Source: Mercurialis annua
Taxonomy: Eukaryota; Streptophyta; Magnoliopsida; Malpighiales; Euphorbiaceae
DNA: 64,000 bases
Assembly (NCBI RefSeq): GCF_937616625.2
Contig: NC_065571.1
Span: forward strand, 14,262,501-14,326,500
Reading direction: 5' to 3'
Under the pieces are notes generated by a model. That model saw only the letters and a list, made by a program, of their open reading frames with translations, ran no database searches and was not told the DNA's origin. Shown here one piece after another: positions 46,880 to 58,739 of this stretch. The position numbers and the translations under genes are program-made. The first letter of the stretch is position 1. The number at the start of each line of letters is the position of its first letter.

Positions 46880-47253
46880 CTCTTTCGTCCTATAAAAATA
46901 GGCAAAATAGAGTTTACACATGAATTAAAAAATGATGGTCAAGTAGTTATATTTTATTAACTTCCAATAATAATCTTAATTTAATTATTTAAATATTTTA
47001 AATATTATTAAGTTATATTCTTGAAAAGATAATTATTGTGTCAGAACTGTAATTAAATTTTAAAAAGATAAATTTATTATTAATTTTTATATTGTTTATA
47101 AAATGATAATTAATAATGATTTATAAAATATAATAAAAGTGGTTAAAATTGATGAAAATTAATATTGATATTATTCAAATTAATATAGTAACTTTGTCTT
47201 TATTTTAAACGCTCAAAATAGTTATTTTACCTATATTAATGAGATGGAGAGAG
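46880..47253. mobile_element. Stowaway-type (Tc1/mariner) MITE
   Basis: The left end is CTCTTTCGTCCTATAAAAAT and the right end on the other strand is CTCTCTCCATCTCATTAAT, with TA on both outer sides (46878-46879 and 47254-47255). Next inward both arms show ATAGG.(A)AAA and ATTTTGAGCG/AATAGAG-like stretches. It is non-coding. It lies just right of Helitron B and 470 bp past the 3' end of the dehydrogenase gene. Confidence 0.5.
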
Positions 47254-47255
47254 TA

Positions 47256-47725
47256 TTAAGTGATTGCTTTCTTAACCTTAATATAAATTTACAGTTACAC
47301 AAATAAAACTCTCATGACTTTTCAGTTTTTATAACATTATAGTAAATTGATTCTTTACTATTTAAATGGCATATTAATGACAAAGTTTGAATTAAAAAAA
47401 CCTGTACATCTTGTATTACTTGTTGCAGATTACATATATACACAGAAATGTTAGAAGAAAATAATAAACATATTCGTACAAGGAATGAATCGGATAAACC
47501 TTGTAGATGCTGATTTGATATGATTGTAATCCTGTATATTCTCGATCTACAAAGAGAGCAAAGGAAGAAAAAAACAAGCGGATGAGAAAGAAGCAAGGCG
47601 GAGGCATTACGGGCCGACTACAAGAAGCGAAGCATCGTATAATCCGAATTTATTGTCTACGGGATTGCCTCAAGAGGTAAGTTTTTGCATCTTATTCACA
47701 AAGCACGGCAAAAATTGATGGCATT
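47256..47725. other. 3' flank of the dehydrogenase gene
   Basis: The part adjoining 47725 should be the 3' UTR of the minus-strand gene. The open frames at 47312-47607 on the minus strand are short and have no recognisable content. Confidence 0.4.
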
Positions 47726-50382
47726 TCAAAGCCGTGCTGAGGGTTTTTCTTGTTCTGTTGCTTTACGGTAATCATACACACCAATGCCACGTTTTCTTCC
47801 AAGCCGACCTGCATCAACATACTGCAGTAGAAGAGGGCAGGGAGCATACTTACTATCACCAAAACCGGTATGAAGTACTTTCATTATGGACAGGCAGACA
47901 TCCAATCCAATGAAATCAGCAAGCTGTAAAGGACCCATCGGATGGTTTGTCCCTAATTTCATTCCTGTATCAATGTCCTCCTTTGTTGCTACTCCAGTAT
48001 AAAGAGTATAAAATGCTTCGTTTATCATTGGCATTAGGATCCGGTTCACAACGAAGCCGGGAAAGTCCTGAGAGCATATAACTATCTTGCCAAACCTGTA
48101 GTATTGTCATCAATGCTAAAGATTAAAATAAATTGCTGATAACAATTAGGCGATATGAATTGATACATATATAATTATAACAAAATTGATAAATATATCC
48201 TGAAAAAAATTGTCATTTAGTCCACCAATTTGTGATTTGTATTAATTTTATCCAAGCTGCAAATAAAAAATGAAGAATCTAATTGATAATAATAATAAAG
48301 TATGTTTGAGTCACGGGAATACGAGCTTCATGCGCTTCCCGCATATTAAACCAGAGAGAGAAAGAGAGACAAAATCGGCCATATTCAAATATAATTAATG
48401 GAAATTTCATGTAAATTGACTTTTCGTTTAAGGAGACGTAACACCAAAAATGAAAAGTAATATAAATTTTAAAAAGTGTTCATCTATCATTAGAAAGTGT
48501 ATTCTAGTTACCTCTCCGCCAAGACTTTGGTTGCAGAAAATGTCTTATCTGAAGTGTCTGCACCACGTACAATCTCAACCAATTTCATTATAGGTGGAGG
48601 ATTCATAAAGTGCATCCCAATCACCTTCATATTATCATTTGAACTAGTCATTATCCTGAATTTTTTGAAATCAATGCATAACTATAATGCAGAACAAAAA
48701 GGAAAAGAAATTAATTGACACATGGGAAATCCCGTGTAGAAAATCCATTTATGATATGCAGCTATGCTGCACAGAACTTTCAATTCCTACGTTTCGGCAT
48801 TTCATTACCATTTCCCAAAACTCTTCTGAAACTTCAAAAATTCAATTATCATAACCTCTACTCTTAAAAATGTGATTTTGGCATTTTGCCGTTTCCCGTT
48901 TTCTTGTTACGTGCAACATATATAAAGAGGGAGAGATTCTCCATGCATAGATTCAGCCCAAATAAGAAAATAAACATATGCATAACCTGGCTTGGCCTGC
49001 TAGTCGCCGATGCTAGCCGAGTAATAGAGATGGAACTTGTATTGGAAGCCAAGATGGCAGAACTTTTCACAATCTTATCCAGTTCAAGAAACAACTTTTT
49101 CTTCACATCTTCAGATTCCATAATAGCTTCAATAACAATATCTGTCATATGCAATTCTTCCAAATTTGAGGTACAATGTAGACGCTCCAAAGCATCATTA
49201 CCAACTGCCTGTCAAAGAACAAGAAACGATCTTTTGAAGATGGCACACATAAATTTACAATGAATCATCGTATAATTTTCACAATTTTGGAAAGGGATTT
49301 ACCAGTAAATCTAAAGAAAATGGATTTGATCTTTTCAATTTTAACAATACTATCACCTTTTCCGGACCATAAGCTATGTTTATACTTAATGTTCAGTTAA
49401 AGGCATATTAAATATACTTGCTCAAAAACTTTGTTCTTCATCTGATATAATTCTCACAAGCAGAACAAAGTCGTGCCATATAAATTCCAACAACATACCA
49501 TTTTATACATGTTAAAGCATTGAAATCAGTTTGACTGGAACCTGAAAGCACCCTCAGTGTAATTATGCCCAAACCCAATCATATGACTTTATAACATTAA
49601 ATTAATGTCTAGGAATTCAGTTTTCAACTCAATTCAATTATCTATATAAATATTTGAAAATTAAATACCATATAACAAAAGGGTATTATTGTAAATATAT
49701 ATAATGGTTAAGGCGTCTCCAAATGCATGAAGAGGTCATGGATTCGAAAATTGCCTCCGTAACTAACAATTAACAAACTGAGTGCGAGTGGTACTCTATC
49801 TTTGGCCAAAAAAGATGACAAATGATATAAGAGAAAATTATCAAGTCGTAGCTTTAATTCCTCCCACAAGCGTTTCTCTTACCAATTATTAAAAAATAAA
49901 AAAAAGTATAATAATCAAACTAAAAGGATCGATTTATCAAAAAAAATAACAAAAAGTCTAAATGAAATGCAGATTGTATAATATAATATTATAAAGTTCA
50001 GGAATATATTAATACATTTTTAAGTATCAGGACCTAAGTCGGTTGATTACCTTAAAAAACCCAAATACATAATCTTTTCATTAAGGATTAATAAACAAAA
50101 CTTCTTCTTTTTTAAACTAAACAAAATTATTTTAAATAGCAGTAATTAAGTTACCTGAGAGAGGTAGCCTTTGGAGATGAGGCGACGGATATTATCGGCG
50201 ATGGATTTAGAAGCTCTGGAGAGAGCGGAAGAATCGGTGTCAAGAAGCCAGACATGAAGACCATTTACGGCGGCGAGTTGAGCAATTCCGGAGCCCATTT
50301 GGCCGCTACCAACTACTCCGATCTTCATTATCTCCGCCGCGTGATTCTCTTCTAAAATGTGTAAGTGTTTGCTGATTGGCAT
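47726..50382 (-). CDS. 3-hydroxybutyryl-CoA dehydrogenase-like, probably peroxisomal
   Basis: NAD(P)-dependent 3-hydroxyacyl-CoA dehydrogenase family, interconverting acetoacetyl-CoA and 3-hydroxybutyryl-CoA. Exons on the minus strand: 50155-50382, 48987-49208, 48512-48624, 47726-48095, with GT-AG introns of 946, 362 and 416 bp. Phases join to 310 residues. The N-terminal Rossmann motif is [14 protein letters not shown] (about 23-36). Then come [28 protein letters not shown], the family block [19 protein letters not shown] with the catalytic His, and [20 protein letters not shown] with [15 protein letters not shown] of the C-terminal domain. The protein ends in ARL, matching the PTS1 pattern [SA][KR]L for peroxisomal import. 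The second Met (residue 19, MKIGVV) fits homologues of about 290-295 residues better, so the true start may be there. The frame is intact. Intron 1 carries a SINE-like sequence and a MITE sits just upstream. Confidence 0.93.
49699..49816 (+). mobile_element. Possible tRNA-derived SINE in intron 1
   Basis: ATAATGGTTAAGGCGTCTCC recalls the D-arm of a Ser-type tRNA (GTGGTTAAGGCG), and GTCATGGATTCGAAAATT about 30 bases on is a degenerate B box. The unit ends ATCTTTGGCCAAAAAA. No target duplication was established. Confidence 0.4.
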
Positions 50383-50456
50383 GGATAAGCACCGAGACGG
50401 CTGTTAGGCGTATTAATGAGAAGTGTCCGTCTATTGTTTACTTTAATAAATTTAAA

Positions 50457-50818
50457 GGTAGAAGGTATAAAAAAACCCTTGTAATTTTCATAAAAGTATA
50501 AATTAACCCTTTTACTTTTTTGAGGTATAAACAACCCTTTTCATCCAGCATTATTAGAAACACTCGTTAATGGCTGACATGTCTCTCATAATCATACAGA
50601 AAAAAAATTCAAAAATAATTTTAATGTTAAAAATATTTACCAAAAATTTGAGGTAAGCGTCCCAAAAGTAAATTAAAGGGATTTATTTGTTCGATTTTAA
50701 AACAATGAGATTTTAATTATTCAATTTTAAAAATATGAGGGCTTAATTGTGCCAAAAAAAATAAAAGGCTGATTTGTATTTTTGAGAAAAAAATCGAGGG
50801 TTTTTTGTATCTCATACC
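50457..50818. mobile_element. Mutator-type MITE with perfect 9-bp TSD, beside the dehydrogenase start
   Basis: A 362-bp inverted-repeat element, GGTAGAAGGTATAAAAAAAC and, on the other strand, GGTATGAGATACAAAAAACC. Perfect 9-bp duplications AAATTTAAA lie at 50448-50456 and 50819-50827. It lies 74 bp upstream of the ATG at 50382 (128 bp from the second Met), so within the leader or core promoter. Confidence 0.85.
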
Positions 50819-50911
50819 AAATTTAAATGAAAGATAAGATTTACAATATTTATTCAAATTGAAGAATTTTCTTCAAGGTTAGAGAATTTTACACTCCACT
50901 TATTATATTTC

Positions 50912-51524
50912 CTAGTTTCGCATTACGTACTACGCACGTGGTTTGTAACGTAACTCGTCAAATACTTTAATTTATTAATTTTTAAAATTAATTGATCTTA
51001 AAATTAGTTAGGATTTTCGTAGGATTAAAAAAATATGTTATGAATCGGATTAAAATTAATAAATTGTGTTTTATTCATAATCTACACTATATATAAAATT
51101 TGTATGTTTCGAAAGACGAATGCAATTTAAAAAATAGAGCTTTATCACCCTTAAGAGCTATACAATCTATAAAATGAACTATACAATCCTACATCACCAA
51201 CTAATGAACATATTTGTCCATCAATGTAGATTAATAACATCCATTATAATTAGGGTTCCGAATCAATTAGGAAATATTATAGTAGTAATAATGAATTATA
51301 TAGCTATTTTTAGTAGTAATAGTGGATTAGAAAATATATTTATTTTTTTAGTAATACAGGCTATATTTATGTTGTATCCTAATTACATTATAACTCTAAT
51401 AATTAAATATTTATTTTAATTATAATCAATTAGTAAATTACTAAAACATCTAATTAACTAATAAATTAGAAAGGGTTATTAAGTAAAAGTACATGTCCCC
51501 CCCTCCCATCCGTGTTTTTATATA
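50912..51524 (-). mobile_element. Helitron D (short, non-autonomous)
   Basis: On the minus strand the 3' end is CCACGTGCGTAGTACGTAAT then GCGAAACTAG, a hairpin plus CTAG. The 5' region is TATATAAAAACACGGATGGG followed by a G-run. It belongs to the same family as the 53381 and 58184 elements. Its 5' end abuts the 3' end of the next element, so a leading TC is not visible. Confidence 0.62.
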
Positions 51525-52700
51525 CTAGCGTTTCGCCACGTGCTACGCACGTGAGCGACATTTACATGACCCGTTGTATATATTATTTATTAATTCAATT
51601 ATTAAATAAAATATTTCAGCTATTACTGATTATTATAAAAAAATAATTATTTAATTTAAAATTGTAGGACTTAAATAATGTTTATATTACTCTTTAATTA
51701 TTTAAAAAATTAAATCTTTTTTTGGAATTATAATTTATTTATTATATAAATGAAAACTGTATGAAGTGATATTTATATGATCTGTTATGTATATATTAAA
51801 TATTAATTAAATTATTGAATATAATATTTTTGTTTTAAATTAATTCTTTTATTAAAACTTAAATTATTTTAAATTTAATTTTATATTAGATTTTATGTTC
51901 TTAGAAAATTGAAATTTTTATAATTAATTATCATCCTAGATTTTTTTTGATATTGTTTTCAAAATTATTATATCTCTATATTTTATTTGTCTAATTAGTC
52001 TATTGGTCATATGTTCCTAAGAAAAATTTAGTCTAATGCCTGAATTAATGATAGTATATTTATTAATCTTGTTAGAATCTCTAGTATTTTATCTTATAGA
52101 ATTATAAATAAAGTTTTGAATTTGATAAAACAATTATGCATGTAGTACTCCAACGAAACATCATAATCCATCTGATTATTGTAAATGTATTACTCTTACT
52201 ATGTGTCCTTATTGTTTGAACCATTATATATCTAAATATAATTATTCCTTTATATATTAATTGCAAAAGTTTAAGAATTTTGATATTTATGCTCAACTTA
52301 GAGTCTTTGTAAATTATTACGATGAACTTGTCTAGTGTAATTAAACTTATTTTCCCTGTTAATATGTCTTATGGAATTATTAATCACTGATCAATGTCAA
52401 TTTTTTTTACTTTTAATGCCATAGTTCGCGTTGTAAGTTTTTAAATTAGAATTACACTTGGACTCATAGTTTGTCTTAGAAGTTAGTATTAAATTAGAAT
52501 TAGACTTGAACTCCGTATACAGTTGATCTAGTAAAATTCTTTACAACATTTAATTGTTTAAAGATAGTAGTAGTTTAGTTTGAATTAACCTTTTATTTAT
52601 TTTATTTTTTAATTATATATTATACCCTTAATGAAAGCTAATGGCGTAAATTTGCATGTCCCTCCCTCTTCCCACATATAAGATAGTTATAGATAGATAG
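51525..52700 (-). mobile_element. Helitron E
   Basis: The 3' end on the minus strand is CTCACGTGCGTAGCACGTGG then CGAAACGCTAG. The probable 5' end near 52695 is TCTATCTATAACTATCTTAT. The interior is AT-rich and non-coding. It directly adjoins D and F in the same orientation. Confidence 0.52.
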
Positions 52701-52702
52701 TA

Positions 52703-53380
52703 CTAGTTTTTCTTTACGTGCTATGCACGTGAGCGATGCTACCTATATGACCCGTTATTTAAATTAAATATTAATTAAAATGTTATTAGAGTTTTATAAG
52801 AAGATTTTAATTATGCGTTTATCTTTATTATTAGAATTAAATTTGACATAAATTAAATAAACTTGTACTAATGATGTATATATAGCCAAAGCCATGAGTC
52901 GAACTATTTTTCCATATAAAGGGATCCTAATAAAATCAACATTTTAAGTCTTATAATTTTTTATAATACAGAAAACATATTATATTTATGAAATATCAAA
53001 ATGAAAATTTACAGAGTACTAAAACAAAAAAAAAATATCGGTCAACATATCCTCCAATTTCAATTGTTAAGAACATCAATTATCTAACATTGAAAAAAAA
53101 AAATTTACATAGATAATGGATTCATATTTAAGATAACCATTATGAATTACTAACCTTCAACATGCGTAAAGTTCTTTTAATTTTGATTGATTTTCAATTC
53201 AAAAGAATAATATTTTGCTGGCTAGAGATCAACATGATGAAGCACTAAAATAGATGGAATCAGACAAAGCACATTATTAAATAGTTACAAAGTAGTGTAT
53301 TTGTAAAACAATTTAGGTAGAAGTAGTTTAGTTTAATTCAATTACTGTCACCAGAAGTTAGAATTAGCCTTTTATGTTAA
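52703..53380 (-). mobile_element. Helitron F, 5' end lost
   Basis: The 3' end on the minus strand is CTCACGTGCATAGCACGTAA then AGAAAAACTAG. No matching 5' TC end was found before the next element starts at 53381, so it is truncated or longer than shown. Confidence 0.45.
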
Positions 53381-53920
53381 CTAGTTTCGCATTACGTGCT
53401 ATGCACGTGGCTCGTAACGTAACTCCTCAATAAACATATTAGTAAATTTATTATAATTATATCAATTTTTTATTTGTAATTAATATTAAATTAGTTAAAA
53501 AAATTTGTAAAAGTAAATATAATATATTCGGTTATTAAATTTTTTTGCATACTGAATTTATTCTTATTTTGGTTTTATAATAACCATAATTAAATAATTA
53601 ACTTAATTTTATTAATAATATCTTAAAAAATAATAAGATAAAAATTTAAATAATAATATATTTAATTTTGTAGTTCAATCAAACTAAAAGATAGGTATTC
53701 CTACTAATTTGGAGACAATTTAGTTATTTTTTACATACTAAAAATTAAATAGGAGATAATTTAGCTACCTAATCTAATTAGGACTTTAATTACAATAATG
53801 ATTAATTAAATAACTAATTAGTTAATGACTATAAAACCTTTATTTAGTAGTAAACTGAAAAGGATTATTCAATAAATTTGCATGCCCCCCTCCCATCCGT
53901 GCTTTTATATATAGTATAGA
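53381..53920 (-). mobile_element. Helitron G (540 bp, complete ends)
   Basis: On the minus strand it starts TCTATACTATATATAAAAGC preceded by A. It ends GCCACGTGCATAGCACGTAA then TGCGAAACTAG followed by T. It has a G-run next to the 5' end, no coding capacity, and about the same length as the plus-strand copy at 58184-58739. Confidence 0.8.
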
Positions 53921-54335
53921 TGTAAAAGTAAATATAATATATTCGGTTATTAAATTTTTTTCCATACTGAATTTATTCTTATTTTGGTTTTATAATAACC
54001 ATAATTAAATATTTAATTTAATTTTATTAATAATATCTTAAAAAATAATAAGATAAAAATTTAAATAATAATATATTTAATTTTATAGTTAAATCAAACT
54101 AAAAGATAAGTATTCCTACTAATTTGGAGACAATTTAGTTATTTTTTACATACTAAAAATTAAATAGGAGATAATTTAGCTACCTAATCTAATTAGGACT
54201 TTAATTACAATAATGATTAATTAAATAACTAATTAGTTAATGACTATAAAACCTTTATTTAGTAGTAAACTGAAAAGGATTATTCAGTAAATTTGCTTGC
54301 CCCCCCCCCATCCGTGCTTTTATATATAGTATAGA
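53506..54335. repeat. 415-bp exact-length tandem duplication
   Basis: 53506-53920 and 53921-54335 are direct copies, each 415 bp, differing at a handful of positions (for example TTTTTTTGCATA against TTTTTTTCCATA, and TAATTTTGTAGTT against TAATTTTATAGTT). Both start TGTAAAAGTAAATATAATA and end GTATAGA or GTATAGA-equivalent. The unit is the 5' part of Helitron G, so the locus has two Helitron 5' ends and one 3' end. Confidence 0.88.
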
Positions 54336-54703
54336 TTAAGAATAATTATTTCTTTCATTGGGATTAGATTTATATTTAATTTAGTAATTCGGTGTTTATC
54401 CATATGCTACGCACGTAAATGATATCCATATGATCTATATATTAATTTTAATTAAATTATTAAATATCATATTTTAATTTTTAATAAATTATTATAAATT
54501 ATTTTATTGAAAGTACATTTATAACAAGTAAATGAATATGATTGTATATGAATCAAAAAATAAAGTATTTTAATGAATTATTATAAATTCTTTATTTAGT
54601 GTCGAAATTTTCCTTCATTTAATTTTAATTTTTTTTATTGACTTTCGAACCAAATAATTCAATTTTTTTAATTCATTATTATAAGAATCCTATTACTTTA
54701 GTA
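54336..54703. other. AT-rich sequence with a Helitron-like 3' trace
   Basis: TCCATATGCTACGCACGTAAAT at 54400-54421 resembles the hairpin region of the minus-strand Helitron 3' ends, but CTAG is missing. There is no gene. Confidence 0.35.
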
Positions 54704-57395
54704 TCTATCTATATATTATATAATTGAGAGGACCAACGGAGGCCTCTCATTCAATTTCACCAAATAGTGCATCCTCATTAGTTCCCATCTTTTTCAAAAG
54801 ACCATTTTTAATTAAACTTTATAAATCAATTTTAATTAATATCAACTTCCTATTGTATATCAACTTCCAAAAAAACAGTCAACATGATCTCATCGTTTGC
54901 TAAGAAATAGAGACAACTAATTTTAATTAAAATTACAAATTACTTTTAATTAATATTGCCTTCCTAATGTATATCAACTTCCTAAAAAAACAGTTAATAC
55001 GGTGCCATCATTTGCATAACCTTTATAAAACCTAGAAAGCCTATTCTTCAAACACAATGGAACTCAAAGTGTAGGTTATTCCTTTCAATTTTCAATTTAA
55101 CAGTTTATAATGTTTTTGATATTATTATGAAGTATGAATTTATTAGTAAGATTTGCTCACTGCAGTTCGTGATGTAGATTCAGGAAAATATATGGAGTCA
55201 ACTACTAATATTCCTCCTTTTCATCTGGTTTGTGATTTCTTCTTATTCAGTTTATATTTATTTTACATATTGCTTTGAAAATATTATTATTTTATACTTT
55301 TTTTTAAATAGTCACGATATCATTAAAACAGTTTGAATTATGTCTTTCAAGGTTTGATTCAAGTTTCCCGTACTTGATTGGTATATGAAGAATTGCAGAG
55401 CCAACAGCTCAACAAAAATTAATAAACATAATATGAGAATAAATAGTATTGAATTTCTACATGGGTGTATTTCTTTTAGAATTGTTATAATTGAGTCTTT
55501 ACTCTTTTAATTTGATGAATTCTTTTGAATCTCAATATTAATATATAAGTGTTATTTATATAGCTAAGCTGTTTTTTATTCATATTATTATTTTGTTGTT
55601 TTTTCTTCTGACTTTTTGATTCTGCTTTGTGTATAAAATGCTATTAGGTCAAAAATTAAAGGGACAAATAATGATTTGAAGGGACTTTAAGAAATTGGAC
55701 AATGCTCAATTTGAAATAATATAATATTTTTCTACGACAAGACTTGCATTGGTGTATTTGATTTAACTAAGGATCGAATATTTAAGGTGTCTTTTTTATG
55801 CTTTTACCCATATAATAATTTTAGCTATTTTTCTATTAAAATTACCCTTTAGAAGTGATTTTTAATATGTCTGCACAAAATTTAAAATATTTTAATAGAT
55901 GGAATTGACTCCTAACCTTTCATTTTCAGATATAGCTAATGAAATGCATGTTACTCTAACATATAAAGATAAGCGATTATCATATTTTGTTCTGTCTACT
56001 AAAAATCGTTAGAATATAGTAGCATCACTTTAGATAGCATGTTTTGTTGACTATGATAATGTTGTAATTATTGTGGATAGTGTTAGATGTCAAAAAAGAA
56101 CTATATGGTTTGAATTTTACAACGGGAGAATATGAAATAAAATGCTACTTAGATAATTTGTGTACAATTTAATTTTTATTACTCCAAATCAGTTATTGCA
56201 TTGTATAGGCATCTTCTTGAGTTATATTTAGTAGTTTATATGTTAGGTATGCTATATATTATTTCAGCGTAGAACTCCCTCTTTTTAAATAATAAAATAT
56301 CAAAAAATGAATTAACCTAGATAAATGACAACACTAAAACAATGGATTAAAATATTTAAGTATCTAAAATTATAAACTACCCACTAGAGTCCAAATTTAA
56401 TCAGAGTCCACTAATTAAGAGCTTACTTATATATAGTCTGCTTATTTGTAAATTAGTATTAAATTTCAGTTTAATTAGAATTACAAATCCGTTGTAATAT
56501 GTGTATTGAATTTTGAATACATATTCGAGGAATTTGCAGAAAATACTCCGTTTTTCAAAATATTTAAAAAAATACTCCGTTTTTTGAAAAATTATTTGTA
56601 TACCTTTTTTTCGAAAAAATTATTTTTTACTTCGAAATTTATTTTTTTACTCTGAAATTTTTTGTAAAAATACTCCGTTTTTTTAAACTGTTTGAAATTG
56701 TATTATAAACGGTTTCAAAGATGTCAAAGTTTTTTAAAAATACTCTGTTATAAACCATTTGAAACTCTATTAGAAACTGTATTTGAAACCGTTTGAAACT
56801 CTATTTTTATGAAACCGTTATAAACCGTTTGAAACTCTATTAGAAACTGTATTTGAAACTGCGGAGTAAAAAAATAAATTACGGAGTAAAAAAATAAATA
56901 TTTATTTTTTTTAGGTATGCTTATAAACTTTCAGTTTTTGAGGTAAATTTACAAATATTTTAGTTTTTTAGGTATTCTCCTAAACTTCCCTACATATTCA
57001 TACACATCTATATAAATAATATTAAAAAAGTTAGATGTCTAATATCTCAATAAGAACCCTAAACAGATATGTAAGTTTTTTTTTATAAATAACATATATG
57101 TAAGTTATATAAATTTTTAATATGATGTATAATGACTCGATCCAAAATTTGCCAATTTATGTAAAAATAAAATTTCAATACAATGCAAAAATGTGCCATA
57201 AATATTCAATACTTCAAAACAATTTATTACTAGAATAATTAATAGATTTTTATTTTATTTTGTTTTATTAGTTTACACATAATAATTTTTTTTTGTTTTT
57301 TTTTTTGACAGTTTTAGTAATAATTTTTTTAATAAAATCATTTTTTAAATTAAATATTAATTTGATTCCGCACAAATGTGCGGGCTTACGACTAG
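54704..57395 (+). mobile_element. Helitron C (2.7 kb, non-autonomous)
   Basis: The 5' end is TCTATCTATATATTATATAA preceded by A; a start four bases later is equally possible. The 3' end has the perfect hairpin CCGCACAAATGTGCGG then GCTTACGACTAG followed by T. There is no Rep-helicase coding. The interior holds a repeated stretch at about 56740-56865 (GAAACTCTATTAGAAACTG and TTTGAAACCGTT, twice each), flanked by ATACTCCGTTTTT motifs, possibly another small insertion. Confidence 0.7.
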
Positions 57396-57551
57396 TTAAT
57401 TACTAATTAGTAGTAGACTCCTATTCAGCTAAGCCCATCTAACAAAACATCATAATCAATCGTGGAACAAAATATTAGGAGAATATTCATTGTATTTCTA
57501 ATTTACTATTACAGAAATCCTATTACTTCAGTATTGATTAATAGTAGTAGA

Positions 57552-57750
57552 GCTGGACATGGGCCGGGTCAGTCCGTGAACCGGCCCGGAACCGGCCCGA
57601 TCAAATCCGGCCGGAACCGGTCAAATCCGGAATCGTACTAAACTCGGTCCGGAACCGTTAGTCATACGTGTTTGGGCCGGTTCCAATTTTTTGAACCGTG
57701 AACCGACGGTTCCACCCAGAACCGGCGGTTTAAGGGTCGAATCCGTTATT

Positions 57751-57755
<5 letters not shown>
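57552..57755. mobile_element. hAT-like fragment
   Basis: GAGCTGGACATGGGCCGGGT followed by many AACCGGCCCGG / CCGGTTCC copies is typical of one end of a hAT MITE. The other half is cut off at the TA repeat that holds the next element. Confidence 0.5.
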
Positions 57756-57782
<27 letters not shown>

Positions 57783-57786
<4 letters not shown>

Positions 57787-58150
57787 TAATTCCTAAAAAA
57801 ATCACGAACTTTACACGAAGTTTCATTTTAATCATGACCTTTAAAAGTTGCCATTTAAAGGCACGAACTTTTATTTTGCTTCAAATCTATCATTTCAGTG
57901 TATTTTTATTGACTAAATTCTTCAATAAACCATTAACGAAAGACCCAAATTATAAATCGACATTAAATCTTATTATCTTTTAGTTAGAGTATATAGGATT
58001 AGGAATTTTTGGTTCGATAAAATACACCGGATTTTACTTTGGCGATAGATTTGAAACAAAATGAAAGTTCGTGCTTTTAAATGACAACTTTTAAAGTTCA
58101 TGATTAAAATGAAACTTTGTGTAAAGTTCGTGATTTTTTTAGGAATTAAC

Positions 58151-58152
<2 letters not shown>
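57783..58152. mobile_element. MITE with ~108-bp near-perfect TIRs inside a TA repeat
   Basis: GGGTTAATTCCTAAAAAAAT opens both strands. The arms pair over about 108 bases with only about seven or eight mismatches. It is 370 bp long. The flanks are TA microsatellite on both sides, so the target duplication (TATATATATA-like) cannot be measured. Mutator-type is likely from its resemblance to the other long-TIR MITEs here. The 84-codon minus-strand open frame across its right edge is not a gene. Confidence 0.8.
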
Positions 58153-58183
<31 letters not shown>

Positions 58184-58186
<3 letters not shown>

Positions 58187-58739
58187 ATACTATATATAAA
58201 AGTACGGATGGGGGGGGGGACAGACAAATTTACTGAATAATCCTTTTCAATTTACTACTAAATAAAGGTTTTATAGTCATTAACTAATTAATTATTTAAT
58301 TAATCACTATTGTAATTAAAGTCCTAATTAGAATAGGTAGCTAAATTATCTCCAATTTAGTTTTTAATATGTAAAAAATAACTAAATTGTCTCCAAATTA
58401 GTAGGAATACCTATCTTTTAGTTAGATTGAACTATAAATTAAAATATTGTATTTGGTCAATATAATATTATTTAAATTTCTATCTTATTATTTTTAAGGA
58501 TATTATTAATGAATAAGTTAATTATTTAATTAAGGTTATTATAAAACCAAAAGAAAAATAAATTCAGTATGGAAAAAAATTTAATAACCGAATATATCAT
58601 ATTTACTTTTACAAAAATTCTTAACTAATTTAATATTAATTATATAATAAAAAATTGGTATAATTATAATAAATTTACTAATATATTCATTGGCGAGTTA
58701 CGTTACGAGCCACGTGCATAGCACGTAATGCGAAACTAG
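58184..58739 (+). mobile_element. Short Helitron, plus orientation (same family as G)
   Basis: It starts TCTATACTATATATAAAAGT after A, followed by a G-run. It ends GCCACGTGCATAGCACGTAA then TGCGAAACTAG before T. It is 556 bp and homologous along its length to the reverse complement of 53381-53920. A second copy begins immediately after it (TATATATAAAAGCACGGATG, 58740) but is cut off by 58803. Confidence 0.8.

Noticed and set aside
57973..58227. 84-codon minus-strand open frame
   Set aside because: Spans a MITE arm and a TA microsatellite (Ile-Tyr repeat).
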